In this document: positions 28,131 through 36,987 of the stretch, one piece after another | Layout of the letters: the number at the start of each line of letters is the position of its first letter | Numbering within the stretch: the first letter of the stretch is position 1 | Origin: Bog-756 sp963769905 | GTDB taxonomy: Bacteria > Actinomycetota > Acidimicrobiia > Acidimicrobiales > RAAP-2 | Direction of reading: 5' to 3' | DNA length: 64,000 nucleotides | Assembly (NCBI GenBank): GCA_963769905.1 | Contig: CAVYNG010000001.1 | Coordinates: 806,001 to 870,000, forward strand | Notes under the pieces: model-generated | What the model saw: the letters and a program-made list of their open reading frames with translations, nothing else | Told to the model about the DNA's origin: nothing | The model's database searches: none | Position numbers and translations under genes: made by a program

Positions 28131-28158
28131 GGGTCGGAGGCGAGGTCTCGACGCGGAT

Positions 28159-28186
28159 CCGGCCCCGGGATGTGACCCGGGGCCGG
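28159..28186. terminator. Bidirectional GC-rich hairpin between convergent genes
   Basis: A perfect 11-bp stem (CCGGCCCCGGG / CCCGGGGCCGG) with a 6-nt loop lies between the stops of the cyclase fusion and the bactofilin-like gene. There is no T-tract on either side. Its placement between convergent genes fits a terminator for both. Confidence 0.7.
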
Positions 28187-28215
28187 AAGCGAATTGACCG
28201 AGTGTCAGCCCGGAA

Positions 28216-29754
28216 TCAACCGAATCCGAGGTGCTCGACGAGGTTGACCGCGTCCCCTGTTCCGGAGAACGTGCCGTAGCCGGTCAGGGTCGCAAGCCCT
28301 GGAACCGGGCTACCCGGCAGGATGGGAACCCCCGACGAGGTGATCAGGAACGTGCCGGTCGTGACACCGGACGGGCTGATCGTCCCATACGCACGCAAGG
28401 TGACCGTGCCGGTCTGCCCGTCGAAGCTGCACGACGCGCAGGTGTCGTAGGCGACGAACGACACAGACCCGTTGCCGTACGCGGTTCCGAGGAAGGCTTC
28501 GCCGGGTGCCTGTCCCGGCGGGCCTCCGCTGTAGGTTGCCGTGCCGGTGATCCCTGAACCGGTGAAGGTGAAGTTGTTGATCTCGGCGATCAGCTGATCG
28601 CTCGCTTGCGTGGTCACCGGATAGGTCAGCGGGCTCGCCGGTGGGCCGAGCGACCCGACGGTGGTCGACACGTGGGTCCCCGAATACGTGCCAAGGCTCC
28701 GCGTGCTCACCACGAAGTGCTCGCTGACACCGACAGCGGGTGAGAGCCCGTTGGCTTCGATCGCTTGGGCAGAAGGATTCTGCAAGACGACGCCGAACCC
28801 ACACTGGCCGATGCCGTTGCCGCTGACCAGGTCCGGAGCAGCACCGTCACCGAACTGGGGTGCAGGGCTGTTCTGAGTACAGGTGAGGTTCCCGCCGATC
28901 AAGTTGTTGCCGATCTCCATCGAATCCGGGTCACCGAAATAGTTGCCGATGAACGTGGCACTTCCACCGACCAGGTTGCGGATCGATCCGAGCCAGCACG
29001 AGTCGAGACCGTTGATCGTGTAGTTCCCGCCGATCGAGGCGTCCTCGACGTCGGTGTAGACGGGAGTGAAGGTAAGGTTCGGATCCTCCGACCAGGGCCG
29101 AAGACTCGAGATGGGCGCAGCCGGCGGCGGGGGCTGAGCGTTGCAGCTTGCAGCTGCCGGCCCGCCACCTCCGCCGACGATCGACAGGTTGTCGCCGATG
29201 GCCACATTGTGGAGCACCACGGCTTGGGCTGCGGAGGCCACGATGCTGCCGTGCACGCTGTCGAACGAGATGCCCGGAGGGGCCGAGCAGGAGATGTTGG
29301 GTGAACAACCGAGGAGTAGCACTGCGCCCTTGCCGACCCAGACGTTCCCTTCGACCGTGACCGTTGCCGGTACGACGGGAATCCCCGACGTGGGGTCCCC
29401 CGGCGTGACGGCATCGAGCAAAGCGCCCGGAGCAATGCTGAGGTCACCCCTCACTGTGACGTTGCCCGCGGGCATGTAACAGATGCCGCTGACGAGAACA
29501 GAGGCGTACGAGCCAGGCGGAATGGTCCCCGCATAGCAGGTGTAGTTGCTGAAGAGGCCGCCACTTCCGCCGTACGCGGGATGGAAGCTGTGGCCGAAAC
29601 CGCCAAAGGGCGATTTGAACTTGAACGGTGAGTACGGCCCGGACGAACCGAGCGGCGATGCGCTTGCTGCACTTGACGCAAGCATCGAAACCGCACCACC
29701 CAGGGCAATCGCCAACAGGGGTGCAAACAACAAACGTGTCAATCGAGTCCGCAT
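28216..29754 (-). CDS. Secreted bactofilin-like beta-repeat protein, 512 aa
   Basis: The N-terminus is a clear Sec signal peptide (LLFAPLLAIALGGAVSMLAS, cleavage near SASA). The mature part contains successive strand repeats such as NVTVRGDLSIAPGALLDAV, VEGNVWVGKGAVLLLG, GDNLSIVG and IGGNYTING, which look like a right-handed beta-helix of the bactofilin/polymer-forming type, followed by a beta-sandwich-like C-terminal region. Cysteines occur in pairs (CASCSF, NISCSAP) and may form disulfides. The ATG at 29754 follows a GGGGGG purine run. A structural role outside the cell is plausible but inferred. Confidence 0.7.
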   Translation of the reverse strand: MRTRLTRLLFAPLLAIALGGAVSMLASSAASASPLGSSGPYSPFKFKSPFGGFGHSFHPAYGGSGGLFSNYTCYAGTIPPGSYASVLVSGICYMPAGNVTVRGDLSIAPGALLDAVTPGDPTSGIPVVPATVTVEGNVWVGKGAVLLLGCSPNISCSAPPGISFDSVHGSIVASAAQAVVLHNVAIGDNLSIVGGGGGPAAASCNAQPPPPAAPISSLRPWSEDPNLTFTPVYTDVEDASIGGNYTINGLDSCWLGSIRNLVGGSATFIGNYFGDPDSMEIGNNLIGGNLTCTQNSPAPQFGDGAAPDLVSGNGIGQCGFGVVLQNPSAQAIEANGLSPAVGVSEHFVVSTRSLGTYSGTHVSTTVGSLGPPASPLTYPVTTQASDQLIAEINNFTFTGSGITGTATYSGGPPGQAPGEAFLGTAYGNGSVSFVAYDTCASCSFDGQTGTVTLRAYGTISPSGVTTGTFLITSSGVPILPGSPVPGLATLTGYGTFSGTGDAVNLVEHLGFG

Positions 29755-30217
29755 CGGACCCCCCTTCTCGTCGCGTCCTACTCGTGCGCGCCCGCCACAC
29801 GAGGTATCTCCATGTAGGGCTACCGGATGTTGAGTTGCCGCGCGCCCAACGCGGGGTGGTCTAGCAGTGAGCCGCGGCGCCGTCAAAAGTCGATCGGGCG
29901 CCGATCGCGTCGTCTTTCGGTGGATCGTCGAGCCACCCGGTCGAACGGGCAAAGCGCACATGCACCCTTGGACCGTGTGCACAACGACTTGTACCTCGAG
30001 TGATGAGCAGCGCGCACAGCGTGAATCGAATCCGCATCACCAAATTTGTGGACGCGCCTCGGTCAGCTGGACGACGCGGACGGGTACAGTCCCGGGCCGG
30101 GAGCGGGTGCGGCGGATGCCCCGCTCTACCGGCTGGGAGATCTGGACGGATCGGGCGTCGGCCGTCGCTGTGACGGCGCTCCACCTCGTGCGCCCTGATC
30201 CGTCTCGATCCACGCGG
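29755..30217. other. 463-bp stretch without a convincing gene
   Basis: This gap lies upstream of the secreted-protein gene and downstream of the broken small gene, both on the minus strand. Translations in all frames are Arg/Ser/Pro-rich and lack start-proximal ribosome sites. Around 30019-30045 a run resembling a tRNA T-arm is present, but no cloverleaf can be built. The promoter of the secreted-protein gene presumably lies at its left end. Confidence 0.5.
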
Positions 30218-30506
30218 TTATCGATCCTCGACGACGTCGAGGTCGAGAAACGTAGGAGCGCCTTCGGTGAGGATCGCCATCTTCTTCGAGAACGCATCGA
30301 TCTCGGGCAGTGCCGAGTTCGCCATCGCGTCTTCGTACGAGCCGAAGAACACCATGGTGTGGTAATGCCCTCGGTGCTCACGGTCCTCGCACAGGACCCT
30401 CCTGCGGGTCTTCTGTCTCCCCGGTCGCACGCTCCCATTCGTCGGCGAGGGCTCGAATCTCGTCCGCGTTGGAAGAGTGGAAATCGATGATCTGGACAAA
30501 TCCCAT
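30218..30506 (-). pseudogene. Small Dabb/ABM-like protein gene broken by one extra base
   Basis: A good AAGGAG precedes ATG 30506. The first frame reads GFVQIIDFHSSNADEIRALA followed by DEWERATG, then runs into a stop. The other frame continues sensibly as TRRRVLCEDREHRGHYHTMV and on to a TAA at 30218. Removing one base from the C4 run at 30419-30422 (G4 on the coding strand) joins both into a single 95-residue protein with the look of the dimeric alpha-beta barrel (monooxygenase-like) family. It lies 69 bp downstream of a cupin gene on the same strand. It is either a sequencing indel or a recent frameshift. Confidence 0.75.
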
Positions 30507-30575
30507 CTGTTGGACTCCTTCGTTCATTCGGGTGGTCACGGAGACTTCTCGCCTCTGCGGGGCTCGCTCGGGCGT

Positions 30576-30938
30576 TCAGCCCTTCGCGTAGTCGGCGAAT
30601 CCCTGCCAATCGATGACCACGCAGGGCTCGTCGCCGACGATCCACGCATCGTGGCCGACTGGAATGACCGCGAAGTCTCCCGGCCCGAACTCGATCTCCT
30701 CACCGTCATCCATGCGGACGACCATCCGACCCGACAGGTAGTAGCCGAGGTGAGCGGCCTGGCAGCGGTCAGTCTTCGCGATCGGCTTCACGTGCGACGA
30801 CCACTTCCAACCCGGCTCGAAGGTCGCCCTCCCGACCGGGCCGGGGTCGAGGTTGACCAGCTCCAGCTTGCCTTTGCCGTCGGTAAACGGGCGGGTCTCC
30901 TCGGGCGAGTCGAGACTCTTTCGCGTCATCTTCCCCAT
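30576..30938 (-). CDS. Cupin-domain protein, 120 aa
   Basis: A single cupin barrel: HLGYYLSGRMVVRMDDGEEI matches the first cupin motif and FGPGDFAVIPVGHDAW the second, with a metal-binding histidine retained in the latter. Small cupins of this kind bind metals or small ligands, or act as simple enzymes. The ATG start has a GGAAG nearby. The broken Dabb-like gene follows on the same strand, so the two may once have worked together. Confidence 0.85.
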   Translation of the reverse strand: MGKMTRKSLDSPEETRPFTDGKGKLELVNLDPGPVGRATFEPGWKWSSHVKPIAKTDRCQAAHLGYYLSGRMVVRMDDGEEIEFGPGDFAVIPVGHDAWIVGDEPCVVIDWQGFADYAKG

Positions 30939-31540
30939 CTGTCACTTCCTTACTCTCCTTGGACTCTCCTTGGGCGCTTCGACGATCCCGTCTGAGGCGC
31001 GCGCCATCCTTCGAATTCACTGCAGATGCCAGAGCGCGGTCGACGCAGCTCGCAGCTGCGTGGGACCAGCGCTCTTCGAATGAGGCGTCTTTGGTCAGGG
31101 ACCTCGTATCGGGTGGACCCGCGGGCACCAAAGATTCCCGAGGGTCGCGCGGAGAACACGACTCGCCCGACTTTCGGAGAGAATCGGTCGGCGTTGTGCG
31201 CCGTCACCCGACCGGGAGGGCTCCTCGCCGGCCTTGCGAGTGTCGGTGACCTCGACAGCGGACGCCAGGACCACGGGAGGGGTGTTGGTCGTGGTGGGAT
31301 CGCCGTCGGCGTCGATCGCCGACATGGTCGCCAGTCCCGCGATGAGCAACAAGATCCCGGTCACCCGCACAACCCGCCTCAGGCCTAGAGGCAGGCGGCG
31401 TGCCGCCGCGGAAAACGTATCGGGCCGCCGACCTACTGCCTCACTGCTAGCCCGGTGCTCGGTCGACGTCAATGGGTTGTGTGGACACACTTGCGCATCC
31501 GCAGAGGAGCAGGGAACCCCGCGCGTTAGATTGACCGTTC
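30939..31540. other. 602-bp stretch with no confident gene
   Basis: The stretch separates the cupin gene (minus) from the formaldehyde dehydrogenase gene (plus). One minus-strand frame (31095-31490) contains a hydrophobic run, VVRVTGILLLIAGLATMSAI, that could be a membrane segment, but the flanks look noncoding and no ribosome site supports it. The dyad TGTGT-GG-ACACA at 31478-31489, about 50 bp before the dehydrogenase start, is a weak operator candidate. Confidence 0.45.
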
Positions 31541-32629
31541 ATGACCCATGAGGTTCGCGGCGTCGTCGCGAGGTCGAAGGGGCAGCGGGTGTCGGTCGAG
31601 ACGATTCTCGTACCCGAACCCGGTGCCGGCGAAGCACTGGTCGACGTACAGGCCTGCGGTGTGTGCCACACCGATCTGCACTACCGGGAGGGCGCGATCA
31701 ACGACGACTTTCCGTTCCTGCTCGGCCACGAGGCGGCAGGAAGGGTAGCGGCCGTCGGTGAGGGGGTCACCGAGGTCGCGCCGGGCGACTTCGTGATCCT
31801 CAATTGGCGGGCCGTGTGCGGTCAATGCAGGGCGTGTCGAAAGGGCAAGCCGCAGTACTGCTTCGCGACGCACAACGCGATCCAGCGGATGACTTCCGAG
31901 GATGGTGCCGTCTTGTCGCCCGCCCTCGGCATCGGTGCCTTCGCCGACAAGACGCTGGTTGCAGCCGGACAGTGCACCCCCGTCTCCGACGACGCCGATC
32001 CCGCGGTGGCTGGTCTTCTGGGCTGCGGCGTCATGGCCGGGCTCGGAGCCGCGATGCTCACCGGCAACGTGCAACCGGGCGACTCGGTCGCCGTCTTCGG
32101 CTGCGGTGGTGTGGGTGACGCCGCCATTGCCGGCGCGAAGCTGGCCGGGGCCTCCACGATCATCGCGGTCGACGTCGACGAGCGAAAGCTGGAATGGGCC
32201 CGCCAGTTCGGAGCGACTCATAGCGTGCACGCGGGAAAAGACGATCCCGCCGAGGGGATCCGAGCAGTCACGAACGGGCTCGGTGCCGACGTCTGCATCG
32301 AAGCCGTGGGGAACCCTGAAGTGCTCGAGCAGGCGTTCTTCGCTCGCGACCTTGCGGGTACCGTCGTCCAGGTCGGCGTCCCCACCCCCGACATGCGTTT
32401 TCCGGACCTTCCGATGATCGAGTTCTTCGGCCGGGGCGGGGCGCTCAAACCCTCGTGGTACGGCGACTGCCTCCCGAGCCGCGACTTCCCCCTGCTGATC
32501 GACCTCTATCTCCAGGGGCGGCTCCCACTCGACGAGTTCGTCTCGGAGCGCATCGGACTGGACGAGGTCGAGGAGGCCTTTCACCGGATGGAACGGGGCG
32601 AGGTGCTCCGAAGCGTCGTCGTCCTGTGA
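31541..32629 (+). CDS. mscR: S-(hydroxymethyl)mycothiol dehydrogenase
   Basis: A 362-residue zinc-dependent alcohol dehydrogenase. Catalytic zinc ligands are in CGVCHTD and GHEAAGRV; the structural zinc cysteines are in CGQCRACRKGKPQYC. The NAD loop is GCGGVGDAAI. The C-terminal stretch GALKPSWYGDCLPSRDFP is characteristic of the mycothiol-dependent formaldehyde dehydrogenase branch. It would oxidise the adduct of formaldehyde with mycothiol in the cytoplasm, detoxifying formaldehyde. Its presence implies a mycothiol-making actinobacterium. The usual metallo-beta-lactamase partner gene is not adjacent. Confidence 0.88.
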   Translation: MTHEVRGVVARSKGQRVSVETILVPEPGAGEALVDVQACGVCHTDLHYREGAINDDFPFLLGHEAAGRVAAVGEGVTEVAPGDFVILNWRAVCGQCRACRKGKPQYCFATHNAIQRMTSEDGAVLSPALGIGAFADKTLVAAGQCTPVSDDADPAVAGLLGCGVMAGLGAAMLTGNVQPGDSVAVFGCGGVGDAAIAGAKLAGASTIIAVDVDERKLEWARQFGATHSVHAGKDDPAEGIRAVTNGLGADVCIEAVGNPEVLEQAFFARDLAGTVVQVGVPTPDMRFPDLPMIEFFGRGGALKPSWYGDCLPSRDFPLLIDLYLQGRLPLDEFVSERIGLDEVEEAFHRMERGEVLRSVVVL

Positions 32630-32723
32630 CCGAGACCGTGATGGGGGTGGCATCTGGTCGTCGGGTCCGCGGCGGCCACGGCGCTCGACCGGGCGCCTCG
32701 ATCGCGGGTGCCGGCGGCGGCGA

Positions 32724-35700
32724 GTGAGACTCAAGGGGGGCATCCGGGTTCTCGTCGCGACGATCGCGTCGGTCGTGCTGATCTCGTCGGCGGTTGTGGT
32801 CGTCGCGAGCCTCGCTCCCGCCAGGCCCGCTGCGGCGGCCACCGCGCCAACCGACGGCGCGACCCGAGGTGCCGACGACCTCCGGACCGGCTGGTACCCG
32901 GATCAGAGCGAGCTCACTCCGGGTCTTTTGAGCAGTGGGACCTTCGGTCAGCTGTTCAAGACGGCCGTCAACGGATCCGTCTACGGCCAGCCGCTCCTCG
33001 ACGACAACCAGGTACTGGTCAACACCATGAACGACTACGCCTACGGACTCGACCCGGTGACCGGCGCGGTCCTGTGGAGCCGCCAGTTCGGGTCACCGGT
33101 ATCGTCGAGCGCCGTCGGCTGCGCCGACGAGGACACCTACGGCATCGAGTCGACGCCGGTGGTCGATCAGTCGACCGACACCGAGTACCTGGTCGACGTC
33201 CAGTTCGTCTCGGGCAGCTCCGGTCCCCAGGCCTTCTACATGCATGCACTGAACCTCGACGCGGACGGCGCGGAGGAGCCCGGCTTTCCGGTCGAGATCC
33301 AAGGCAAGGCCGCCGACGACTCGAGCGAGACGTTCAACGCAGGATTGGAGAACCAGCGCCCCGGCCTGCTGCTCCTCGGCGGTGTGGTCTATGCGGCGTT
33401 CGCCGCACACTGCGACATCGGGAACTATCAGGGATGGGTCGCGGGAGTGTCCGAAACCGGCACGCTCACCACCATGTGGTCGGATGCCGCCCAGGGCGCC
33501 TCGGCGGGCGGCGGCATCTGGCAGTCCGGCGGCGGTCTTGTCTCCGACGGTCCCGGCACGATGCTTCTGACCACTGGCAACGGCATCTCGGCGGGTGACA
33601 CACCGAACGGGACCATCCCGGGGAGCAGCCCACCCGCCGACCTCGGGGAGTCGGTGGTCCGAGTCGACGTGCAGCCGAATGGCAGTCTCAAAGCGGTCGA
33701 CTTCTTCGCGCCCTACGACGCTCCCAGTCTCGACGGAAACGATCTCGACTTCGGCTCGGGCAGCCCGGTGGCACTCCCCCCGCAGTTCGGCACCTCCTCG
33801 ACTCCTCATCTCGCCGTGGCAGTGGGTAAGGAGGGGTATGTCTATCTGCTCAACCGCGACACCCTGGGCGGCGAGGGAGAAGGCCCGAGCGGCACCGACG
33901 CAGTGGTCGGCCGGTACGGTCCGAACGGAGGGGTCTGGTCGAGCCCGGCAGTTTGGCCGGGCGACGGCGGGTGGATCTACATCCCGACCGCTTCGGGCTC
34001 ACCGAGCGCGGGTGGATCGACCGGTTTCATGGACGCCTATCAATACGGGCTCAACGGTTCGGGAACCCCGACCTTGAGTCTGGCAGGCCAGTCCTCGGAC
34101 GCGTTCGGGTTCGGCTCGAGTGCCCCGGTGGTGACCTCCAACGGCACCACCTCCGGCTCCGCACTCATGTGGGTGGTCTGGTCCCCGAATGGCTCCGGCG
34201 TCGGCGCCCAGCTGCGCGCCTACAGCCCGGTGCCGGTCGACGGAGCCCTCCAGGAGGTCTGGAGCGCCCCGGTCGGCACGGCTTCCAAGTTCAATCCGCC
34301 GGGAATCGGCGGGAACCGCGTCTACGTCGGTTCGCGCGACGGGAACGTGGTCGGGTTCGGATCGCCCGTTCCCTCGCCCGTGACAGCCCCGTCTCCGTCC
34401 TTCCCGACGACCGTGGTCGGTCACTCGACGACCGAGACCCTCACGGTGACCGCCAACGTCGACACCACGATCACCGGGTTGAGCGCCTCCCCTGGCGACT
34501 TCACGCTCGGCAGCCCGAGCCCGGCCTTGCCTGCCCAGCTGAACACCGGCGAGTCGCTGAGCGTCCCCGTCACCTTCACGCCGACCACGGGCGGGATCGC
34601 CGGAGCGAGCGTCACCGTCACCACGGAAGAGAACGGAACGGCAGAGGTTCCGCTTTCCGCGACGGGCGAGGAATCGGGCCCCGTACTGGGGACCACCACC
34701 AACGGCGTCAGCTTCGGTGGCATCCCTCCCGGATCGCAGACAAGTCAGCAGGTCGGTTTCTTCAACGACGGGTCGTCGACCTTGACCATCTCTTCCGTCG
34801 AGCTGCCCGCTGCACCGTTTGCCGCCTCGGGGGCACCGACTTCGGGAGACACCATCTCACCCGGAGGCGAGGTATTCGTCAACATCGAGTTCTCGCCGAC
34901 CGCGGAGGGGAGCTTTACGAGCTCACTCGAGGTCGACAGTGACGGCGGCAACGAGATCGTCACGTTGACCGGGGCCTCGACCCCGTCGTCGGTCCTCACC
35001 ATCACCCCGATGTCGATCAGCTACGGCAGCGTGAACCTCGGTCAGTCGGTCACCGAGACATTCAAGCTGACCGACCAGGGGGGAAGCAGCCTGATCATCT
35101 CGGAGTCCAAACCACCTGCCAAGGGGCCGTTCACCGCGCTCACCGCGTTGCCGGAAGGGACCACCCTTACGGCAGGTTCCAGCGTCACCGAATCCGTGCG
35201 GTTCACTCCGCGGGCCCCTGGCAACACCGGGGACGAATGGGTGATCACTGCCGATGACGGGAAGGGCGCGCACGATGTCGCGTTTACCGGCGCCGGGGTA
35301 CCTCCGACGGTCACGACGAAGTCGCTTCCCCCAGGGGTGCAATCCGCTTTCTATGCGACCACTCTCGCAGTCAGCGGTGGCGCCGCACCGTACCGATGGA
35401 GCCTGATTTCGGGAGGTTTGCCGGAAGGTCTCTCGCTCGACTCGACGACCGGGACCGTCAGCGGCACCCCGGTTGCACCAGGGACGTCGACCTTCGCGGT
35501 GGAAGTGGCCGGTGGTGGCGGGTTCTCGGGCTCTGCCACCCTCTCGATCACCGTGTCCGCTTCTCCTGCCACTCTGAACAGAGCCACCGTCGGGATGGCT
35601 GCGACACCGGACGGAAGCGGTTACTGGATCGCCGATGCCGCAGGAGAGGTGCGGACCGAGGGAGGAGCAGGTTTCTACGGCTCCATGGCCGGCCAAGCGC

Positions 35701-36329
35701 TCAACGCTCCCATCGCCCATATCGTCGCCACCCCCGACGGCCACGGTTACTGGCTGGTCGCGTCCGACGGCGGCACCTTCGCGTTCGGGGATGCGCCCTT
35801 CTACGGCTCGATGGCTGGCCATGCCCTCAACAGACCGATCGTCGACATCGCGCCGACGCCGGACGGGCGCGGCTACTGGCTGGTGGCCTCCGACGGAGGA
35901 CTCTTCGCCTTCGGGGACGCGGCCTTCGACGGTTCGATGGGCGGGACTCCGCTCAACGCGCCGGTCGTCGGCATGGCCGTCGACCCGGTCACCGGGGGCT
36001 ACTGGCTGGTGGCATCCGACGGCGGCATCTTCGCCTTCCATGCGCCGTTCTTCGGATCGACCGGTTCACTTCGACTGAACAGGCCGGTCAACGGCATGGC
36101 CGCCGCCCCCGGTGGGCGCGGTTACTGGCTGGTGGCCTCCGACGGAGGACTCTTCGCCTTCGGGGACGCGGCCTTCGACGGTTCGATGGGCGGGACTCCG
36201 CTCGACGCGCCGGTCGTCGGCATGGCCGTCGACCCGGTCACCGGGGGCTACTGGCTGGTGGCATCCGACGGCGGCATCTTCGCCTTCGATGCCCCTTACT
36301 TCGGGTCGGGAACGCTCCCCTCGCCGTAA
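32724..36329 (+). CDS. Large secreted multidomain propeller protein with C-terminal GYW repeats
   Basis: A 1,201-residue protein with a signal peptide (GTG start; hydrophobic core then ARPAAAA). Residues about 50-550 resemble a PQQ-type beta-propeller (YAYGLDPVTGAVLWSRQFG). About 560-865 hold three immunoglobulin-like choice-of-anchor modules with repeated (V)SFGGIPPGSQTSQ and ISYGSVNLGQSVTE starts. About 866-945 is a putative-Ig module (PYRWSLISGGLPEGLSLD followed by GTVSGTP). From residue 952 come six repeats of the GYWLVASDGG-FAFGDA type. It should be an extracellular adhesive or matrix protein; no catalytic site is seen. It stands alone, 94 bp after the dehydrogenase gene. Confidence 0.85.
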   Translation: MRLKGGIRVLVATIASVVLISSAVVVVASLAPARPAAAATAPTDGATRGADDLRTGWYPDQSELTPGLLSSGTFGQLFKTAVNGSVYGQPLLDDNQVLVNTMNDYAYGLDPVTGAVLWSRQFGSPVSSSAVGCADEDTYGIESTPVVDQSTDTEYLVDVQFVSGSSGPQAFYMHALNLDADGAEEPGFPVEIQGKAADDSSETFNAGLENQRPGLLLLGGVVYAAFAAHCDIGNYQGWVAGVSETGTLTTMWSDAAQGASAGGGIWQSGGGLVSDGPGTMLLTTGNGISAGDTPNGTIPGSSPPADLGESVVRVDVQPNGSLKAVDFFAPYDAPSLDGNDLDFGSGSPVALPPQFGTSSTPHLAVAVGKEGYVYLLNRDTLGGEGEGPSGTDAVVGRYGPNGGVWSSPAVWPGDGGWIYIPTASGSPSAGGSTGFMDAYQYGLNGSGTPTLSLAGQSSDAFGFGSSAPVVTSNGTTSGSALMWVVWSPNGSGVGAQLRAYSPVPVDGALQEVWSAPVGTASKFNPPGIGGNRVYVGSRDGNVVGFGSPVPSPVTAPSPSFPTTVVGHSTTETLTVTANVDTTITGLSASPGDFTLGSPSPALPAQLNTGESLSVPVTFTPTTGGIAGASVTVTTEENGTAEVPLSATGEESGPVLGTTTNGVSFGGIPPGSQTSQQVGFFNDGSSTLTISSVELPAAPFAASGAPTSGDTISPGGEVFVNIEFSPTAEGSFTSSLEVDSDGGNEIVTLTGASTPSSVLTITPMSISYGSVNLGQSVTETFKLTDQGGSSLIISESKPPAKGPFTALTALPEGTTLTAGSSVTESVRFTPRAPGNTGDEWVITADDGKGAHDVAFTGAGVPPTVTTKSLPPGVQSAFYATTLAVSGGAAPYRWSLISGGLPEGLSLDSTTGTVSGTPVAPGTSTFAVEVAGGGGFSGSATLSITVSASPATLNRATVGMAATPDGSGYWIADAAGEVRTEGGAGFYGSMAGQALNAPIAHIVATPDGHGYWLVASDGGTFAFGDAPFYGSMAGHALNRPIVDIAPTPDGRGYWLVASDGGLFAFGDAAFDGSMGGTPLNAPVVGMAVDPVTGGYWLVASDGGIFAFHAPFFGSTGSLRLNRPVNGMAAAPGGRGYWLVASDGGLFAFGDAAFDGSMGGTPLDAPVVGMAVDPVTGGYWLVASDGGIFAFDAPYFGSGTLPSP
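35581..36320 (+). repeat. Six GYW propeller repeats with an internal 249-bp duplication
   Basis: Six units of roughly 41 codons encode the C-terminal blades of the large secreted protein. The segment from about 35866 to 36040 recurs 249 bp downstream (about 36115-36289) with only two or three base differences, whereas the other units differ much more. This indicates a recent two-unit duplication or gene-conversion event. Confidence 0.8.
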
Positions 36330-36340
36330 GGCCACTCCGG

Positions 36341-36674
36341 TTACGAGGTGAAGGAGGACCGATCGGCATCGGCCGAGGCCGTCCGTCGGGCTTCTCGCCG
36401 GGCGCTGGTGACTCCGACGACGGCGGGGCGCACGAAACTGGGCGCGTTGGGCAACTCGGGGTGCTCGTCTGTGGCGAGGAGAACCCGGCCTGCTCAATGA
36501 TGTCGAGACTCGGACGATTGCAGTCGCAGCACACCACCGCGCGGTTGGGCCAGTTCATCCGGTCCTGCTTCTTGGCCACCGCCGGATCCTCCGAGCGGAT
36601 GTGTTCGAGAAACATGGTTGCCCCACAACCGATCCCATCTTCGCTGAGGACTGCGATTTCCAGATCGTTGTGGA
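36341..36674 (-). pseudogene. Relic of a SAM-dependent methyltransferase (C-terminal end only)
   Basis: On the minus strand MFLEHIRSEDPAVAKKQDRM, then VVCCDCNRPSLDIIEQAGF, is the hallmark end of class I methyltransferases of the UbiE/MenG-like type (usually LFLEHVRS...CCxCNRxTLxxIExAGF). A frame change at about 36,470 is needed to continue into the typical tail ELPNAPSFVRPAVVGV, ending at TAA 36341. Upstream an in-frame TGA at 36675-36677 closes the frame and the SAM-binding half is absent. It is a truncated, frame-shifted remnant. Confidence 0.75.
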
Positions 36675-36987
36675 TTCAACTACCCCCGCCGGCCTCGGCC
36701 GGCAGTGTCGACACGTTCCGCCGCTTGGTCGGCGGTCAGTGCCGATGCGTCGTACCTGCCGAGTTCCCGTTCACCTCCTCAGGCACAAATAGGATGTCGA
36801 CCGACGAGTCGAGACGGAGCGCTGACGGACTCCCTTCTCCAGCCCGACCCGTCCGATTGTCAGGCTCGGTGGATGGATTGTCGGCTCTCACAGGCGGATT
36901 ATGTCGGACCGAATACGGGACGAGTCTTTGCCTCGTCGAGGTCCCTTTCCACCTTCAGTTCGAACGCACCGGGCCGATGAAGTCCCA
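36675..36987. other. 313-bp stretch without a gene
   Basis: Nothing coding is visible between the methyltransferase relic and the glycosyltransferase. A tight palindrome GCCGGCC-TC-GGCCGGC occupies 36687-36702 and could be a terminator stem or chance in GC-rich DNA. The remainder presumably contains the glycosyltransferase promoter. Confidence 0.5.

Noticed and set aside
29999..30050. tRNA-like T-arm (GTGAATCGAATCC) and a CCA
   Set aside because: No acceptor, D or anticodon stems can be formed around it and the T-stem does not pair, so it is at best a chance match.
31095..31490. A minus-strand frame with one hydrophobic segment
   Set aside because: It lacks a ribosome site, and its flanks read as noncoding Arg/Ser-rich sequence; kept only as a remark in the intergenic entry.
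36687..36702. GCCGGCC-TC-GGCCGGC palindrome
   Set aside because: Short GC-only palindromes are frequent by chance in DNA of this composition and no gene arrangement demands a site here.
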